Of a stretch of 17,542 bases of DNA, positions 1 to 9,670 are shown one piece after another. The translations under genes were made by a program, and so were the position numbers. A model generated the notes under the pieces. The model saw nothing but the letters and a program-made list of their open reading frames with translations. It had not been told where the DNA came from and searched no databases. The DNA comes from Schizophyllum amplum. Taxonomy: Eukaryota > Basidiomycota > Agaricomycetes > Agaricales > Schizophyllaceae. Location of the stretch: positions 1-17,542 of the forward strand of contig VDMD01000275.1 in the NCBI GenBank assembly GCA_007026445.1, in the 5' to 3' direction. Positions within the stretch are counted from its first letter, which is position 1. The number at the start of each line of letters is the position of its first letter.

Positions 1-711
1 CGGCTGGATGATAAGCGACTTGACGCCGAAGGGCGCGAGCTCCTGCCCGAGGCCCTCCATAAAGAACTCGAGGGAGACTTTGCTGGAGCAGTACGTCGAG
101 AAGCCGGGCCATGAGAGGAGGCCGCCCTGCGAGGAGATGGTGACGATCGCGCCGGACTTTTGCTCGCGGAAGGCGGGGACGAGGGCGCGCGTGAGGGAGA
201 GGGGCCCGAAGACGTTGGTCTGGAAGTTCTCCTTGAGCGCGGCGTCGCTGAAGATGGGGTCAGCGGCTCACGCGGGGCGTGTCTCGACGAGCGCCACGCA
301 CCTGACATGCTCGATCGTGCCCGGCAGGCCCGCGCCTGCGTTATTGACAAGCTGCGTGCAAGGTTAGGAACACATTTAATGTTGATAAACTGCCCACATA
401 CAATGTCTACGCGTCCATAGATCTTTAGAGCGTCCGCCGCGACCAGCCTGATGTCCTCGTCCGATGCATTGAGGTTCAGCTTGATAGGCTTCGCCTCAGA
501 TATGCTGGCGGGGATTTTCTTCACGTCTCGCGCGGTCGCAATAACCTGGAAAACGCGTCAGTCCCTATACAATAGCACGACACGCCATGACACGCACCCG
601 ATCACCATGGTCGAGAGCACAGCGCGCTAGCGCGAGCCCGATACCAGAGTTCGCGCCGGTAATGAGCCAGACGCGGGGCGTAGACGCGGTGGTGGTCGTG
701 GTGGTAGACAT
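1..711 (-). CDS. Classical short-chain dehydrogenase/reductase, N-terminal part (3' end outside window)
   Basis: NAD(P)-dependent oxidoreductase of the SDR superfamily; the substrate cannot be told. Exons run 711-598, 545-402, 351-302 and 247-1 on the minus strand, and the introns of 52, 50 and 54 bases have GT..AG ends. The joined frame is open for about 185 residues. It opens MSTTTTTTASTPRVWLITGA, with the cofactor-binding TGANSGIG at residues 18-25, NNAG at 89-92, N114, the catalytic serine around S141/S142, and the active-site pair Y155/K159 in YCSSK. This is the textbook order of a classical SDR. The start is the first ATG before the Rossmann strand, preceded by a CT-rich leader. The C-terminal substrate-binding part, probably another 80-110 residues, lies beyond base 1. 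The family is certain; the reaction (sterol, polyketide or aldehyde reductase, for example) is not. No frame damage is seen. Confidence 0.9.
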
Positions 712-780
712 GGCAAGATGCGATACTGGGACGATAGAAGAGAGAGGCGGAGTGTAGGAGCGTGGAGGTCGTGCGCCTCG
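712..780 (-). promoter_or_regulatory. CT-rich leader and core promoter of the SDR gene
   Basis: Read on the minus strand, the bases just before the ATG at 711 are pyrimidine-rich (CTCCTACACTCCGCCTCTCT followed by a CT-rich stretch). Such CT tracts commonly mark transcription starts in basidiomycetes. No TATA box is evident. Assignment rests on position and composition only. Confidence 0.35.
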
Positions 781-839
781 CCTCGGATGCGTGTCTGAAG
801 AACTTCAGGAAGTGATGGGAGGGCCCGGAGGGGCTCCAT

Positions 840-2420
840 GTGGTTCAGGGTGGGGTGAGCTTTGATTTCGGTACTTAGGTATGAATGTTCAGGGAAGTTT
901 GGGTGGCGGCCGCATCGATGGTCGATCGTGAGTCCAGCTTGAGTCCAGCACGTCCCTAGCCGGTGCGCTGCTCGAGAGAAACAGACACCTCGCCTTGTAG
1001 CATGCGAAGCTCAGCGTCAAAGCCAGATGCCACTCGACCGTCGCTAGGGACAATGCCGTGACGCCCGCGCGCGCTGCACAGAGAGAGTGCGTCGGCGCTA
1101 CGCGTCGCAATGAACCCTGACCTTGAAAGAGGTCAAACTTCTCAGGCTTGCGCGCAGAAGTTCGCAAGCGTGGGTGTAAGCTCAGATCGGATTTCTGTCC
1201 CGAAAGCCAGCCCCGAGTCTGATTCTGAAAGAATGCAATGCGTCCCCAGGCGTCCCCGCCGCCGTTTCGTTGTGGTCTGCGCCTGCCATACCGGGAAGGC
1301 GGGCGTATGCGAGGCAAAATGTGAGGCAAGCCAGAGGGTCGAGACAAGCGCCGGGCAAGCGTACGTGGCCATTGGCCCTCCAGTCTATTCAACGCGTATC
1401 CACCGTGAAAGGTTCCGTTTGGAGACGGGGTGCGCGCACGATGGAGTGAGAGTCGGGTGCACTCCGCAAAAGCGGGCGGGTTTCCCGCCCGTAAATCCAT
1501 GTCAAATGGTAACTTCGGGCTCATTGGAGTACCCCAGAATTCGCTTTTGTGGATACGGTCGTGGTCGTGTCGTGAACCACAGAAGTGCCAGCTGCACCAC
1601 CTGGGGCTACTTAGTCGTGGGTCGCGTGCTCTGCGTGCAGGCTTCGTTGGGTGCCGCGAGAGGCGGTCGCGAACTCGCATGCGATGCTGGTGCGATCATC
1701 CGCAAGTTCAACTTCCATCTTTCTTCCCGCGTGGCAACACTTATGGCCACGTGCGTTATGCCCATCTCGGACGAATTACCTAACGTGGAAGGCCGTCCCC
1801 GCGCGTGGCTTTACGTCAACTTGGACGTTCTTTGATAGTTGGCCGCGGTGAGCTCTGGTGGTTTGCTCAGCAAAGATGGCGGGGAGCGAATGTTGAATTG
1901 AATTCTCCGTAAACATTTGGCGTACCGAATCCCTTGACGACGATCTCGACTGATCATCGTACAGAGACCTTACCCTGCAAACCACCGACCGTCGGTCGAC
2001 GGTGACCTTCACCTTGTGTCGAGCCTTGTGCCCAGTCGGTCCGTGCCGCTCCAGGCTCGGATCTCGGACGAAAACCCAAATCGTCTATTCCATGTCGCGC
2101 GAGCAGCCCGACAGGCTTGTCAGTGTCACCGACATGATAAGTAGTGGCGCCACCGATGTCGCCGGCCGCGCCTGCCCCCCGCCAGAGCGTTTGAAGACTT
2201 ACTTGAACTCAACTTGAACTTGGGAGTCGGGACGTCGTCCGACGTCGCCGGCCCGCTTTTCTTTCCCCAAGTGGAAACGAAAACAATTGTCGCTGTTGCC
2301 GTCATGCTTGGAAGTAGACATCCCGACAAGCTTCTTGGCCATCATGGTTCTGCGGCGATGTGACTTCGTGAGTTTTACCGCACGCCTCTCGCCGCTCGGC
2401 GGGTGCGTGAGAACGCAGTC
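840..2420. other. Region without a supported gene between the SDR and DUF6534 genes
   Basis: About 1.6 kb. Two long open frames overlap head to head: minus 889-1680 (263 codons, rich in Arg, Pro and Ser) and plus 1110-1835 (241 codons). Neither shows a recognisable domain, a credible promoter, splice sites with continuity, or codon bias like the neighbouring genes. High GC content alone can keep both strands open. A GC-rich hairpin lies at 1473-1491, and a 9-base direct repeat (ACTTGAACT) occurs twice around 2202-2221. The block could be a decayed repeat or simply spacer; no transposase, reverse transcriptase or terminal repeat was seen. Confidence 0.5.
1473..1491. repeat. Perfect 8-bp GC hairpin with a TTT loop
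   Basis: CGGGCGGG, TTT, CCCGCCCG: an uninterrupted inverted repeat made only of G and C with a three-base loop. On the minus strand the loop is AAA. It could act as a terminator-like or replication-stalling structure. It also recalls the GC-rich hairpin near Helitron 3' ends, but no CTRR end follows it closely on either strand. Confidence 0.7.
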
Positions 2421-2513
2421 ATCTCTCTTTTTAAAGCCCCACACCACGGTCGCACCGTTCGCCCTCCCCCTACTCTGTCTACAGCTGGACGCTGCTGAAC
2501 GAAATACGAAGAC
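2421..2513 (+). promoter_or_regulatory. Likely core promoter and 5' leader of the DUF6534 gene
   Basis: A TTTTTAAAG element around 2427-2437 lies about 80 bases before the ATG at 2514. It is followed by a pyrimidine-rich stretch (CCCTCCCCCTACTCTGTCTA, 2462-2481) that would suit a transcription start. Inferred from position and composition. Confidence 0.4.
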
Positions 2514-4705
2514 ATGGGCGCCTACGATCTTACCCTAGGCGCGTACCTGGTCGGAGTGGTCCTCTCCGCGTTGTACGTACCCTCCCTTCGCTCTCGGCCT
2601 GCGTTATTTGTGCTGACAGGTCCTCGATCGAAAGCATGCTCGGAGGTGTGTTCGCCCTGCCTGCTGTCGTCCTGAGCTCTTCTCACCTTTGCCCTGGTAC
2701 CTCTGTGACCTCCAGTGGCGTGTACACAGGTACGTTTGCTCCCGCGGATCAGCACATAAGCGCCCGTGCTAATGTTCGTTCTGCTAGACTGCCACATACT
2801 TTGCGATCTACCCTAAGGACCCATGGTATATCAAGTTTGTGGTACGTCCTCTCGTGCGCTATGCGTCTCGTAAATTTGCTCACTCGCGCTCTCAGGTCGC
2901 ATTCTCGCTCGCCACGACGATCGGTATGTACTTCGCTCTCCCTCCCTGATCACCAGCGTCTCAACTCCACCACAGGTCACCAGATCTCGGTAACGGACAA
3001 GAGCAAGTCAAGCGCCTCTTCACAGCAGAAACCTGTCTTACCGTCCTCCTCCATCCAGTGTATGTCAACACGGTCACCTACTACCCGGATCCAGCGTGAG
3101 CATCTTTCGTCTTCACCAACTTAATCCTAATTCGCGATCCTCAGAATCCTCGGCGACATTGGGCTGGTACGTCGCTTGCTGGCGCACACGGTCTGTAAAC
3201 GTCGCTAACACCACTGTGGAACGATAGGGGACTCATGGTATGTGACGTGCTTCGCCGCAACAACATCCAGTCTGACGCGCTCTATAGGCCCAGACGTACT
3301 TTAATGTAACGCTTTCAATTCGTTCTTCATCCGAGCGGAATGCTGATGGCGCGAGCAGGCGCTCACGGCATTCACCGTCCAAGGATTCTACTTCTACCGC
3401 ATATACATTTGTGAGTAAAGTCTACTTTCCATTGCCGATGAAACTGACGATCTGCCCCAGTGCTGAACAGGAACTGGTATTTCCCTGCATTCTTGGTACG
3501 TTCATGATGCTTGAATCTCGTTCTCGCTCGCTAACGACCCGTTCTTCTCAGACCGCGGCCAGTGTGGTCCAGCTCAGTAAGTTGCGCCCTTTCACCGCAT
3601 GAAGTATGAAGCTAATGTTCACCCAGTCGTCGCCTTTGGTACGCCTGCGCTTGACCGAGATATCAAGGCCTAATATAACTGACGAACGTGCTGCAAAGTC
3701 TACGCTATCAAGTGGTAGGCTCACAGCCCTGTCCTGGATGTGCAGCACACGCTCATCATCATTGCCCAGCTCGACGATTGCCGCAGAGCAGATCCCCACG
3801 CTGGGTGTACGTCGGCGTCATGGGTTTGGCTAGTCTGCGTGTCTGACAACCCCATAGAACTTGGTCACGACCGTGAACAGTATCGGCGCGGCCCTCGACA
3901 TCATCATCGCGGTCACGATGGTCGTCATCCTGCTCAGGAGCCGTACCGGATTCAAGCAGTGCGTTTTTGGATGGATGTAGTAGTGCGAGGGTATTTGCTG
4001 AAACCCGCGCTAGGACTGACACGGTCATTTCTATGCTGGTAACCTACGTCGTCAACTCCGGAGCCTTGACAAGGTGGGCTGTCTGGGAACGCTTGTATTC
4101 TTCGTCGCTAATCTGTATTCTCCAGTGCTTGCGCGTTGGGCACGCTGCTCGCGGTACGTGATCGTGGTTGAAGATACTAGCGCCTGGTGTGCTGACTTGC
4201 ACAGCTTCAACTCGGTCCCTTAACCTGGGTTGCCTATGTATGTCTTCCCTTGTCTTCTTCTGACTATAGTCTGACCACCCGCCGTAGCCATTCTACTTCT
4301 GCCTTGGTCGCAGTACGTCGAGACAGTGACTATGACGCGAAGCGTTAACTGACTGAGTCTCCCTCTCAGTCTACTGTATATCCCTTCTGGCGAGTTTGAA
4401 CGCTCGCCGTCGCCTGCGTGCATCGAGCAGCGGCAGCCGGCCCGACGAGTACGCCCTCTCCTACCATGGCGCCACGTCGAGCGGCAACGTCTCCGGCAAC
4501 CGAGCTCCCGCAGTGCGTACCCGCGGTGTTATTCGCTGATGCCTAGCTCACCCACTTGCCTCAGCAAGGAAGTGTTCTCGTGTCCATCGAGAGAACCGCC
4601 ATGACGGATAACAAGGACGCCGAGGTACGCTCGATTCTCGGAGCCCCCTTCATGTCGCTCATTCCGCAGCAGTCCATGGACGACCGGAAGGCGTTCCGTG
4701 TATAG
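2514..4705 (+). CDS. DUF6534-type multi-pass membrane protein, about 337 aa, about 20 introns
   Basis: Fungal integral membrane protein of the DUF6534 family, predicted to have seven helices; its function is unknown. Consistent exons: 2514-2572, 2635-2645, 2716-2729, 2788-2841, 2896-2923, 2984-3095, 3228-3237, 3288-3305, 3359-3410, 3461-3495, 3552-3576, 3627-3638, 3699-3714, 3770-3806, 3858-3958, 4014-4073, 4126-4153, 4205-4237, 4288-4312, 4370-4512 and 4565-4705. All have GT..AG introns, and the total of 1,014 bases closes on TAG in a single frame. Family landmarks in order: MGAYDLTLGAYLVG start, YPKDPWYIKFV, LMAQTYFNALTAFTVQGF, LLRSRTGFKQTDTVISML, FYFCLGR and the conserved end block SLLASLNARRRLR, followed by a polar tail. 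Length fits the family. The border 2924/2984 and the skipped segment at 3145-3166 are the least certain parts of the model. Start: the only ATG in frame before the first helix. Confidence 0.85.
3145..3166 (+). other. Out-of-frame 22-base candidate exon inside the DUF6534 gene
   Basis: Flanked by a good acceptor (CCTCAG, ending 3144) and donor (GTACGT, from 3167). After the preceding exon it would read AILGDIGL, which resembles the family at this point. It is 22 bases long, so including it shifts the next exon and meets TAA at about 3302. Leaving it out gives a 132-base intron (3096-3227) and an intact frame. It may be a skipped or poison cassette, or a one-base error may hide a constitutive exon. 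Confidence 0.45.
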
Positions 4706-5227
4706 TTCGCCTCCTTGCGAGAGCCCCCGCCAATCTTTTTCCGAGGCAGTCGACATTCCGAGCTGCTTGTTCATATGTCTTGGGTACCTCGACTACTTAC
4801 CCCCGCACGGGATTCACTCACCCCGCACGGCGTCACCCACCCCGGGCAGGAGTTTACAAAAGGGTCAGCCGCAAAGGCCGTTGTTCATTGTGTTTCAGGA
4901 TACTGTCGACCATCACGATATGCATTTGGGTAGTGCACCCTATGTAGAAACAGAGATCTGGATTTTCCCACTCGCACTCGTTTTTAGAGCCTCCTTGTAA
5001 TTAGCCATTTTCTGCGGTACATACGCATCATAGTAATCTATCGCGAGACTTGCGCGCTGTTGCTCGGACGGGTGTGACTGCCATATGCCAATCGAAAGAG
5101 AGGTGAAGTCGAGACGAAACGTCTGGAGATGATGCTTTTGCTTGTATCTATTTGCACGCGATTGTCCAGGAGGACAACGTCACATGACGTTTTTCTCCGA
5201 GTCCGATCTTGGCTTTCACATCGCTTT
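4706..5227. other. Intergenic spacer between the DUF6534 and Red1-like genes
   Basis: About 520 bases holding the 3' end of the membrane-protein gene and upstream sequence of the next gene. The decamer CCCCGCACGG occurs twice between about 4800 and 4832. No coding continuity, RNA gene or clear poly(A) motif was seen; the open frames here are short and lack splice or promoter support. Confidence 0.5.
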
Positions 5228-5277
5228 GTCCTGTTGTCCCTCCTCTTTCCCTCCCTTTCTGCTCGTCGGCTGCAGCA
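5228..5277 (+). promoter_or_regulatory. Pyrimidine-rich core promoter / leader of the Red1-like gene
   Basis: A CT-dominated run (TCCTGTTGTCCCTCCTCTTT and the following CCCTCCCTTTC) ends shortly before the ATG at 5278. An in-frame ATG at 5209 would add 23 residues encoded by this CT tract (rich in Leu, Pro and Ser). The tract is better read as the transcription start region, so 5278 is preferred as the start codon. Confidence 0.45.
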
Positions 5278-8200
5278 ATGGCCGACCCTTCTCTTCCCGA
5301 ACCATCATCACAAGCGATGGATACTTCGCCAGACTTCAATCAGGAGACAACCAGTTTCGCAGTGGACCCTTCGTCTTTACGAGCGGCTGCGCTTATGACG
5401 CTCAAATCTAAGCGTCGAAAGCCGGCGGAGGTCGCTGCACCGCCGACTCTGCCCGCAAGACCACAAGGACCATCGGACACCCTTGACTACGGCTCCAGCG
5501 AACCGGCGCCCCCACCAGAATCCTCTGCGCCCGCTTCCGATCCCGGACAACGCGAAGAAGGGGAGATCAGCGATTCGGAAGAGCCCCCTGCGCCTGCACA
5601 AGCCCCGGAACCACCCCAGCCGCTACCTCAGCGACCGCGCCCTGCTGCCCTTCCGCCCAAGCCCGCCTTTCTGACACTACACCTATCCCAGTGAAGCCCG
5701 CCGAACCACCTACTCCGTCGCTTTTGGACAGGATATCTACCGCGCCGAGGAAGGCCTCAGGCTCCTTCTCTAGTCAAATCTCCCCTCGCGAGAAGCCGCC
5801 TCGTCGCCCCAGCATAATCACCATGCCAGTTCATGACCCGAGTTTGTTCTCGACGCAGAGCATATCCGACCAGGCCTCACAAGTGGCTACCAGTCAATCA
5901 TTTTGTGCCACATATATTGACTCGTGCTTCAGTGACGCAAGAGCAGTACGACACGGCGAAGGACATCATCCTTGATCTTTTGGGCTGGGGCGTGCACCCT
6001 AACCATCTCCTTGACATGGGCTTGAGTCGCGAGATTCTCTCTACGTCTTCAGCGAACTCAATCTGCGCTTCCCCGCCAACCTGGACGCAACCGGCCTGAT
6101 CCCGTACACACCGAACATGGCACGCCCTGGGACGCATTCCGAGCTACCGGCCCAGCGCGGACTACATCATGGTCTCCCACCCAAGCCCCCGCCGCTCGCG
6201 ACGCCAGTACGGCCCATACAACAAACGCTGGATCCTGATGTACCACCGTCCGCTGCTCTACTCGACATGAACAAAAGCGGCGGCAGGAGCTCATGGCGCG
6301 GAAGCGCAAAACAGCCACGCTCAAGGCTCAGCAGTCTCATCGAACCCAAGATATCGAGATGGGTCCTCCAGCACCCATTGATCAGGTCGAGGACTTCCTG
6401 CAGAGTATCGCACCCGGACCGTCTGGGCCCCTTTCCGCGCAGCCATCGTTCTCGTCACTCAGTGCGCAGGCAACACAATCGCCACCGTCGTACGCCGATG
6501 ACGATATGGATGTCGACGAGATTCCTGGCCTTTCGTTCTCGCGGCCGGAGCCGCCACCGCCAGTACGACCGCACCCGCGGCTGTACCCAAACCTGCGGCG
6601 CCCGTCATGCGAAGACAAGCCCCACCTCCTGCACCGGCACCTGCTCCGGCGCCGGTACCGCGACAGGCCCCGGCTGCAGCACCCGTCCCGGCAGCACCAG
6701 CAGCGACTCCTCGAGCACCGGTACCCGCAGCTGCGCCTACGCCAGCACCCGCCGCTCCGATGCCGGTTCCTAAAGAGGTGGGCTTGGCCCCATCCTTTTC
6801 TCAGGTCATGGCAGCGGCGCTGCCCGGCGGGGACATTCCACGGGTCGACGAGGTCCCAGCAATGCCCGCATCCGCGTCCTACAACGGGAATGGGTTCAAC
6901 GCAAGCAGTGCCCAGAAGAATGGTCAGACTCGGAACGGACAGCCACCACCACCACCTCGAGGGAAGAAGCGACCTGTGGCGGCCGACTTCGTCGACGCGG
7001 ACGAGAGGCGTCCCGCACCCCGACCGCAGATGCCTCGCTCGCCAGTCCGAGCGAACAGCTTCGCAGGTGGCATCAGCACCGCGAAGCGGCTTATCATTGA
7101 CGTTAGCGACACCGAGGACGACGGCTCGTCTTCGATCGGCACTTCTTCTCAAGGGAGCCTCTCCATGTCACAGTCCGTGCCCTACATCGCCCAGCCGATG
7201 CCAACGCTGCCTCTAACTATGACCGGGACCCCGATCACCGGCATGCCCATGTACACCAAGGGCTTCGGGACGCCGACGGCCGGCCTGGGTTCCCCCCGAC
7301 CGCCCGCGGCGGGGTCGCCGGCAGCGCTCGTGGGGCCAGACGAGCTCCGCCGCAAGGAGGACGAGATCCGGCGTATGAAGCAGAAGATTATCGATGCTGA
7401 GAAGCGCAAAGTGAGCGTCCGCGTCTGTGCTCGTCGAGGGTTAGTGCTTATGGGAGATGAAGAAGCAGCCGAAACTGGTCCAGGTCCAGGTCGGTGACTC
7501 CGCCGTGACGACTCCTACGTCGGGCTCGACGGTGGTTTCGCCTGTGGTTGCGCCCGCGGTCGTCGCAAGCATGCAAGCCGTTGTCGCACCCAAGCCGGCG
7601 GTCGGCACACCCAAGCCGACAACTGCGAAGGCCGAAGTGGCCAGAACTCCCAGGCCAGCCGTGCCGATGAAGTCCCTACAGGATTCACCAAGACCGAATA
7701 TGGTCCTTCAGGCTTCCGCGCCTGCTTTTCATCCGGCCAAACGTGCGTTCATTGTTGGCTGACAATGTCACCAAATTGACATGACCTGACAGCCCTCACG
7801 CCCGCCGTCACCCCCAAGCCCGTCGCAGTTGTCAATCATGGCATCCCACCTCCGCCGGCTACTGTCAATGGTCCTCTCGTCTCTTCGTCGTCCTGCCATC
7901 CATCAAGCTGACTTTCATCTGGCTTTCATGTGTTCTTCATCTCTTGCGTTGCACTCTTGCTCGTTATCGTGGACACCCGACACCACCGTTCCTCAATCCT
8001 AGATGATGCCCGGGCCCAGGAAACATTGCAAGGCAAGTCTTTCCGTTGACCCACTCAAGAATGCTTGCCGACCGCCGCCTTACCTTTTTACTCAACTTTT
8101 CTTGCTTCCTTTTGTTTCCTCTTTTTCACTTTCTGTCTTACTCTCTTCACCCTTCCTTATTACCATCTACAGTTACTACGAAGCCAGACGAACTAGCGGC

Positions 8201-9378
8201 AAGAGTCCCCGTTCTCGTCAATGCAAGCAGTTGAACCCTGATGCCGTACCTTTTGTTCATTTTCCCATTTATTCCGGCTTGCATCCTCCTCTATCTTCCT
8301 TCTATATCTTTCGGACCTTTCTGCATGTTTCTAGGTTGCATCTCCCACGGAACACCCCACTCAAGAACCGGAGTCAATTGACGTCGACGTTGCCGTCGTC
8401 TCGTCGTCTGAGGTGCGTCGTCTATTGCTTGATATATACTTATGAACGTGAATTCGCGTTGCATCCTCGTACTCATGATAGCCTATTGTTTTTTTTCCTA
8501 TAGACCACACCGGCACCGTCAGAAAGCTCGTCAGGAACCTCAACACCCACACCCTCCAGCACTCATCACCAGGATCAAGCACGTTCTACTTCAGAAGACG
8601 CCGCCTCCGCCACCATAGTGTATCCTCCTTCTGTTCCCCCGCTCTTTTCGTCCTACACGTCACCCTTCTCCCAGTACCCCTTCCTGTCCTCTGCACCTAT
8701 CTTGTCGGGTGAGATGGGCCAGATGGTCATCGATACTGATCACAGTGAGAACGACCAACGACCACCATCGCCCTCATCATCTACGGCGTCATCAACACAT
8801 TCATCACCGGCGCGACCAACGACCGTTCTCCCAACTGAAGGCGAAGAAGTTCTACGGGCACCCGAGTGTGCTCTTGCTCCGGATGCTGCCGAACATCCTT
8901 ATCCGGGCAGCGACTACCCATACCCGGACTTGCGTCGGCTGAAGCTCGCGACGGCGGCGCGGACACTGGATCCTGCGAAGACGGTCTGCAAGTTCGAAGT
9001 CCCCGGTGGCGGCCTTTGCCGGGACTCGCGTTGTGGAGACGCTCATATTTCGAGCTTCGAACCGAACGGTGAGTACTTGTGTTTGTATGAGCTGTGGTGT
9101 TGACGTTTGTCCCGGTATCGTTCTTCCTGCCCTCAACCACCGGACACCTGCGTTTTGTCAATGGCACTCCGTGTATGGTACGTCGTCCTTCTGTTGTCGT
9201 AGACCGAGACACTGCTGCGTACGTGTCTGCTGTGGTGCCAGCCGCGTTTCGAGCGAGCACGGGCCTGACTCGCGACCGGCTTTGCGCTCGGTTACGAGAT
9301 CTGAGAGGGTTGGATGGTGTTCGATACGATGAGCGTGTACGGCGAGCGCTGGAAGGGTTTGGCTATCCGCCTAGGTGA
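5278..9378 (+). CDS. Red1/ZFC3H1-like protein with C-terminal zf-C3H1 zinc finger (about 1,100 aa; frame breaks present)
   Basis: Probable nuclear scaffold of the MTREC/PAXT type, which passes RNAs to the exosome in characterised relatives; here this is inferred from the zinc finger. Approximate exons: 5278-5882, 5933 (or 5944)-7410, 7457-7742, 7793 to about 7870, 8003-8032, 8173 to about 8225, 8335-8412, 8504-9068 and 9203-9378. Parts in order: MADPSLPEPSSQAMDTS start, an acidic REEGEISDSEE patch, a conserved block with TQEQYDTAKDIILDLLGWGV and YVFSELNLRFPANLD, a basic QKRRQELMARKRK stretch, a long Pro/Ala-rich linker, DVSDTEDD, a coiled-coil-like block (ELRRKEDEIRRMKQKI), then C-x9-C-x4-C-x3-H and the tail ending GFGYPPR. 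The frame slips by one base near 5665, 6038, 6269 and 6545 with no room for introns. Either the gene is damaged or the assembly lacks bases. The middle exon borders (7870, 8225) are weak. Confidence 0.72.
8033..8172 (+). other. Probable GC-AG intron in the Red1-like gene
   Basis: The exon before it reads DDARAQETLQ and ends in CAAG followed by GCAAGT, the exact consensus of the minor GC-AG donor class. The intron is unusually pyrimidine-rich and ends ATCTACAG. The join gives G|TT = Val and continues TTKPDELAARVPVLVN in frame. A GT donor giving the same continuity was not found. Confidence 0.55.
8987..9046 (+). other. zf-C3H1 zinc-binding motif of the Red1-like protein
   Basis: The motif reads CKFEVPGGGLCRDSRCGDAH: Cys, nine residues, Cys, four residues, Cys, three residues, His. 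The GG before the second Cys and the short C-x4-C-x3-H end are typical of the putative zinc finger shared by yeast Red1 and ZFC3H1. All four ligands are present and the local frame is unbroken, which is the main support for naming the gene. Confidence 0.75.
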
Positions 9379-9520
9379 GCCACCACTTGTATGAAGGGAG
9401 AGGCTCGGGGTGGCTGTGGACGGTGGACGTTCAGTACATGGACAAGCGCGTGGGGTGGCTTGTATAACGCGACGATCGACAGCGACTATCGTGACTAGGA
9501 GACGATGAAGACCTGCTTGG

Positions 9521-9670
9521 CGGACGGTGAAGAGCGCATTCGCGCCAGCTAACGTCTCGAAAGAGGCGGAGGAAAAGAGCGTTCGCGCCAACCCACCTCA
9601 AGCTATCGGCACCGCCGACACCGGACATGCCAGCGTAAGGGAGGATGGTGAAGAGCGCTCTGCGCCAGCT
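9521..9670. repeat. Three imperfect copies of an about 28-base unit
   Basis: Copies lie at 9521-9550, 9566-9591 and 9641-9670. The shared core is GGTGAAGAGCG, then CATTCG, TTCG or CTCT, then GCGCCAGCT. Copies 1 and 3 match best; copy 2 has AAAAGAGCG and ends GCGCCAAC. Spacing is irregular (about 45 and 75 bases), so this is not a regular tandem array. Confidence 0.55.

Noticed and set aside
8..420. Plus-strand open frames of 119 and 86 codons at the left edge
   Set aside because: They lie antisense to the SDR exons, whose motifs and splice sites are clear.
1460..1500. Helitron 3' end suggested by the GC hairpin
   Set aside because: No CTRR follows the hairpin on either strand and no Rep/helicase coding is present.
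5209..5277. Upstream start of the Red1-like protein giving a hydrophobic N-terminus
   Set aside because: The added residues are encoded by the CT-rich promoter-like tract; a secretion signal would not fit a nuclear zinc finger protein.
6382..7152. 256-codon minus frame
   Set aside because: Antisense to the low-complexity Pro/Ala/Ser coding region; Cys/Arg/Gly-rich as expected for a shadow.
6293..7216. Single 307-codon plus frame as a separate gene
   Set aside because: Only its first 80 or so residues look natural; it then turns into an Arg-rich shadow of the Pro/Ala frame beginning before 6607. It is a piece of the Red1-like gene across a frame break.
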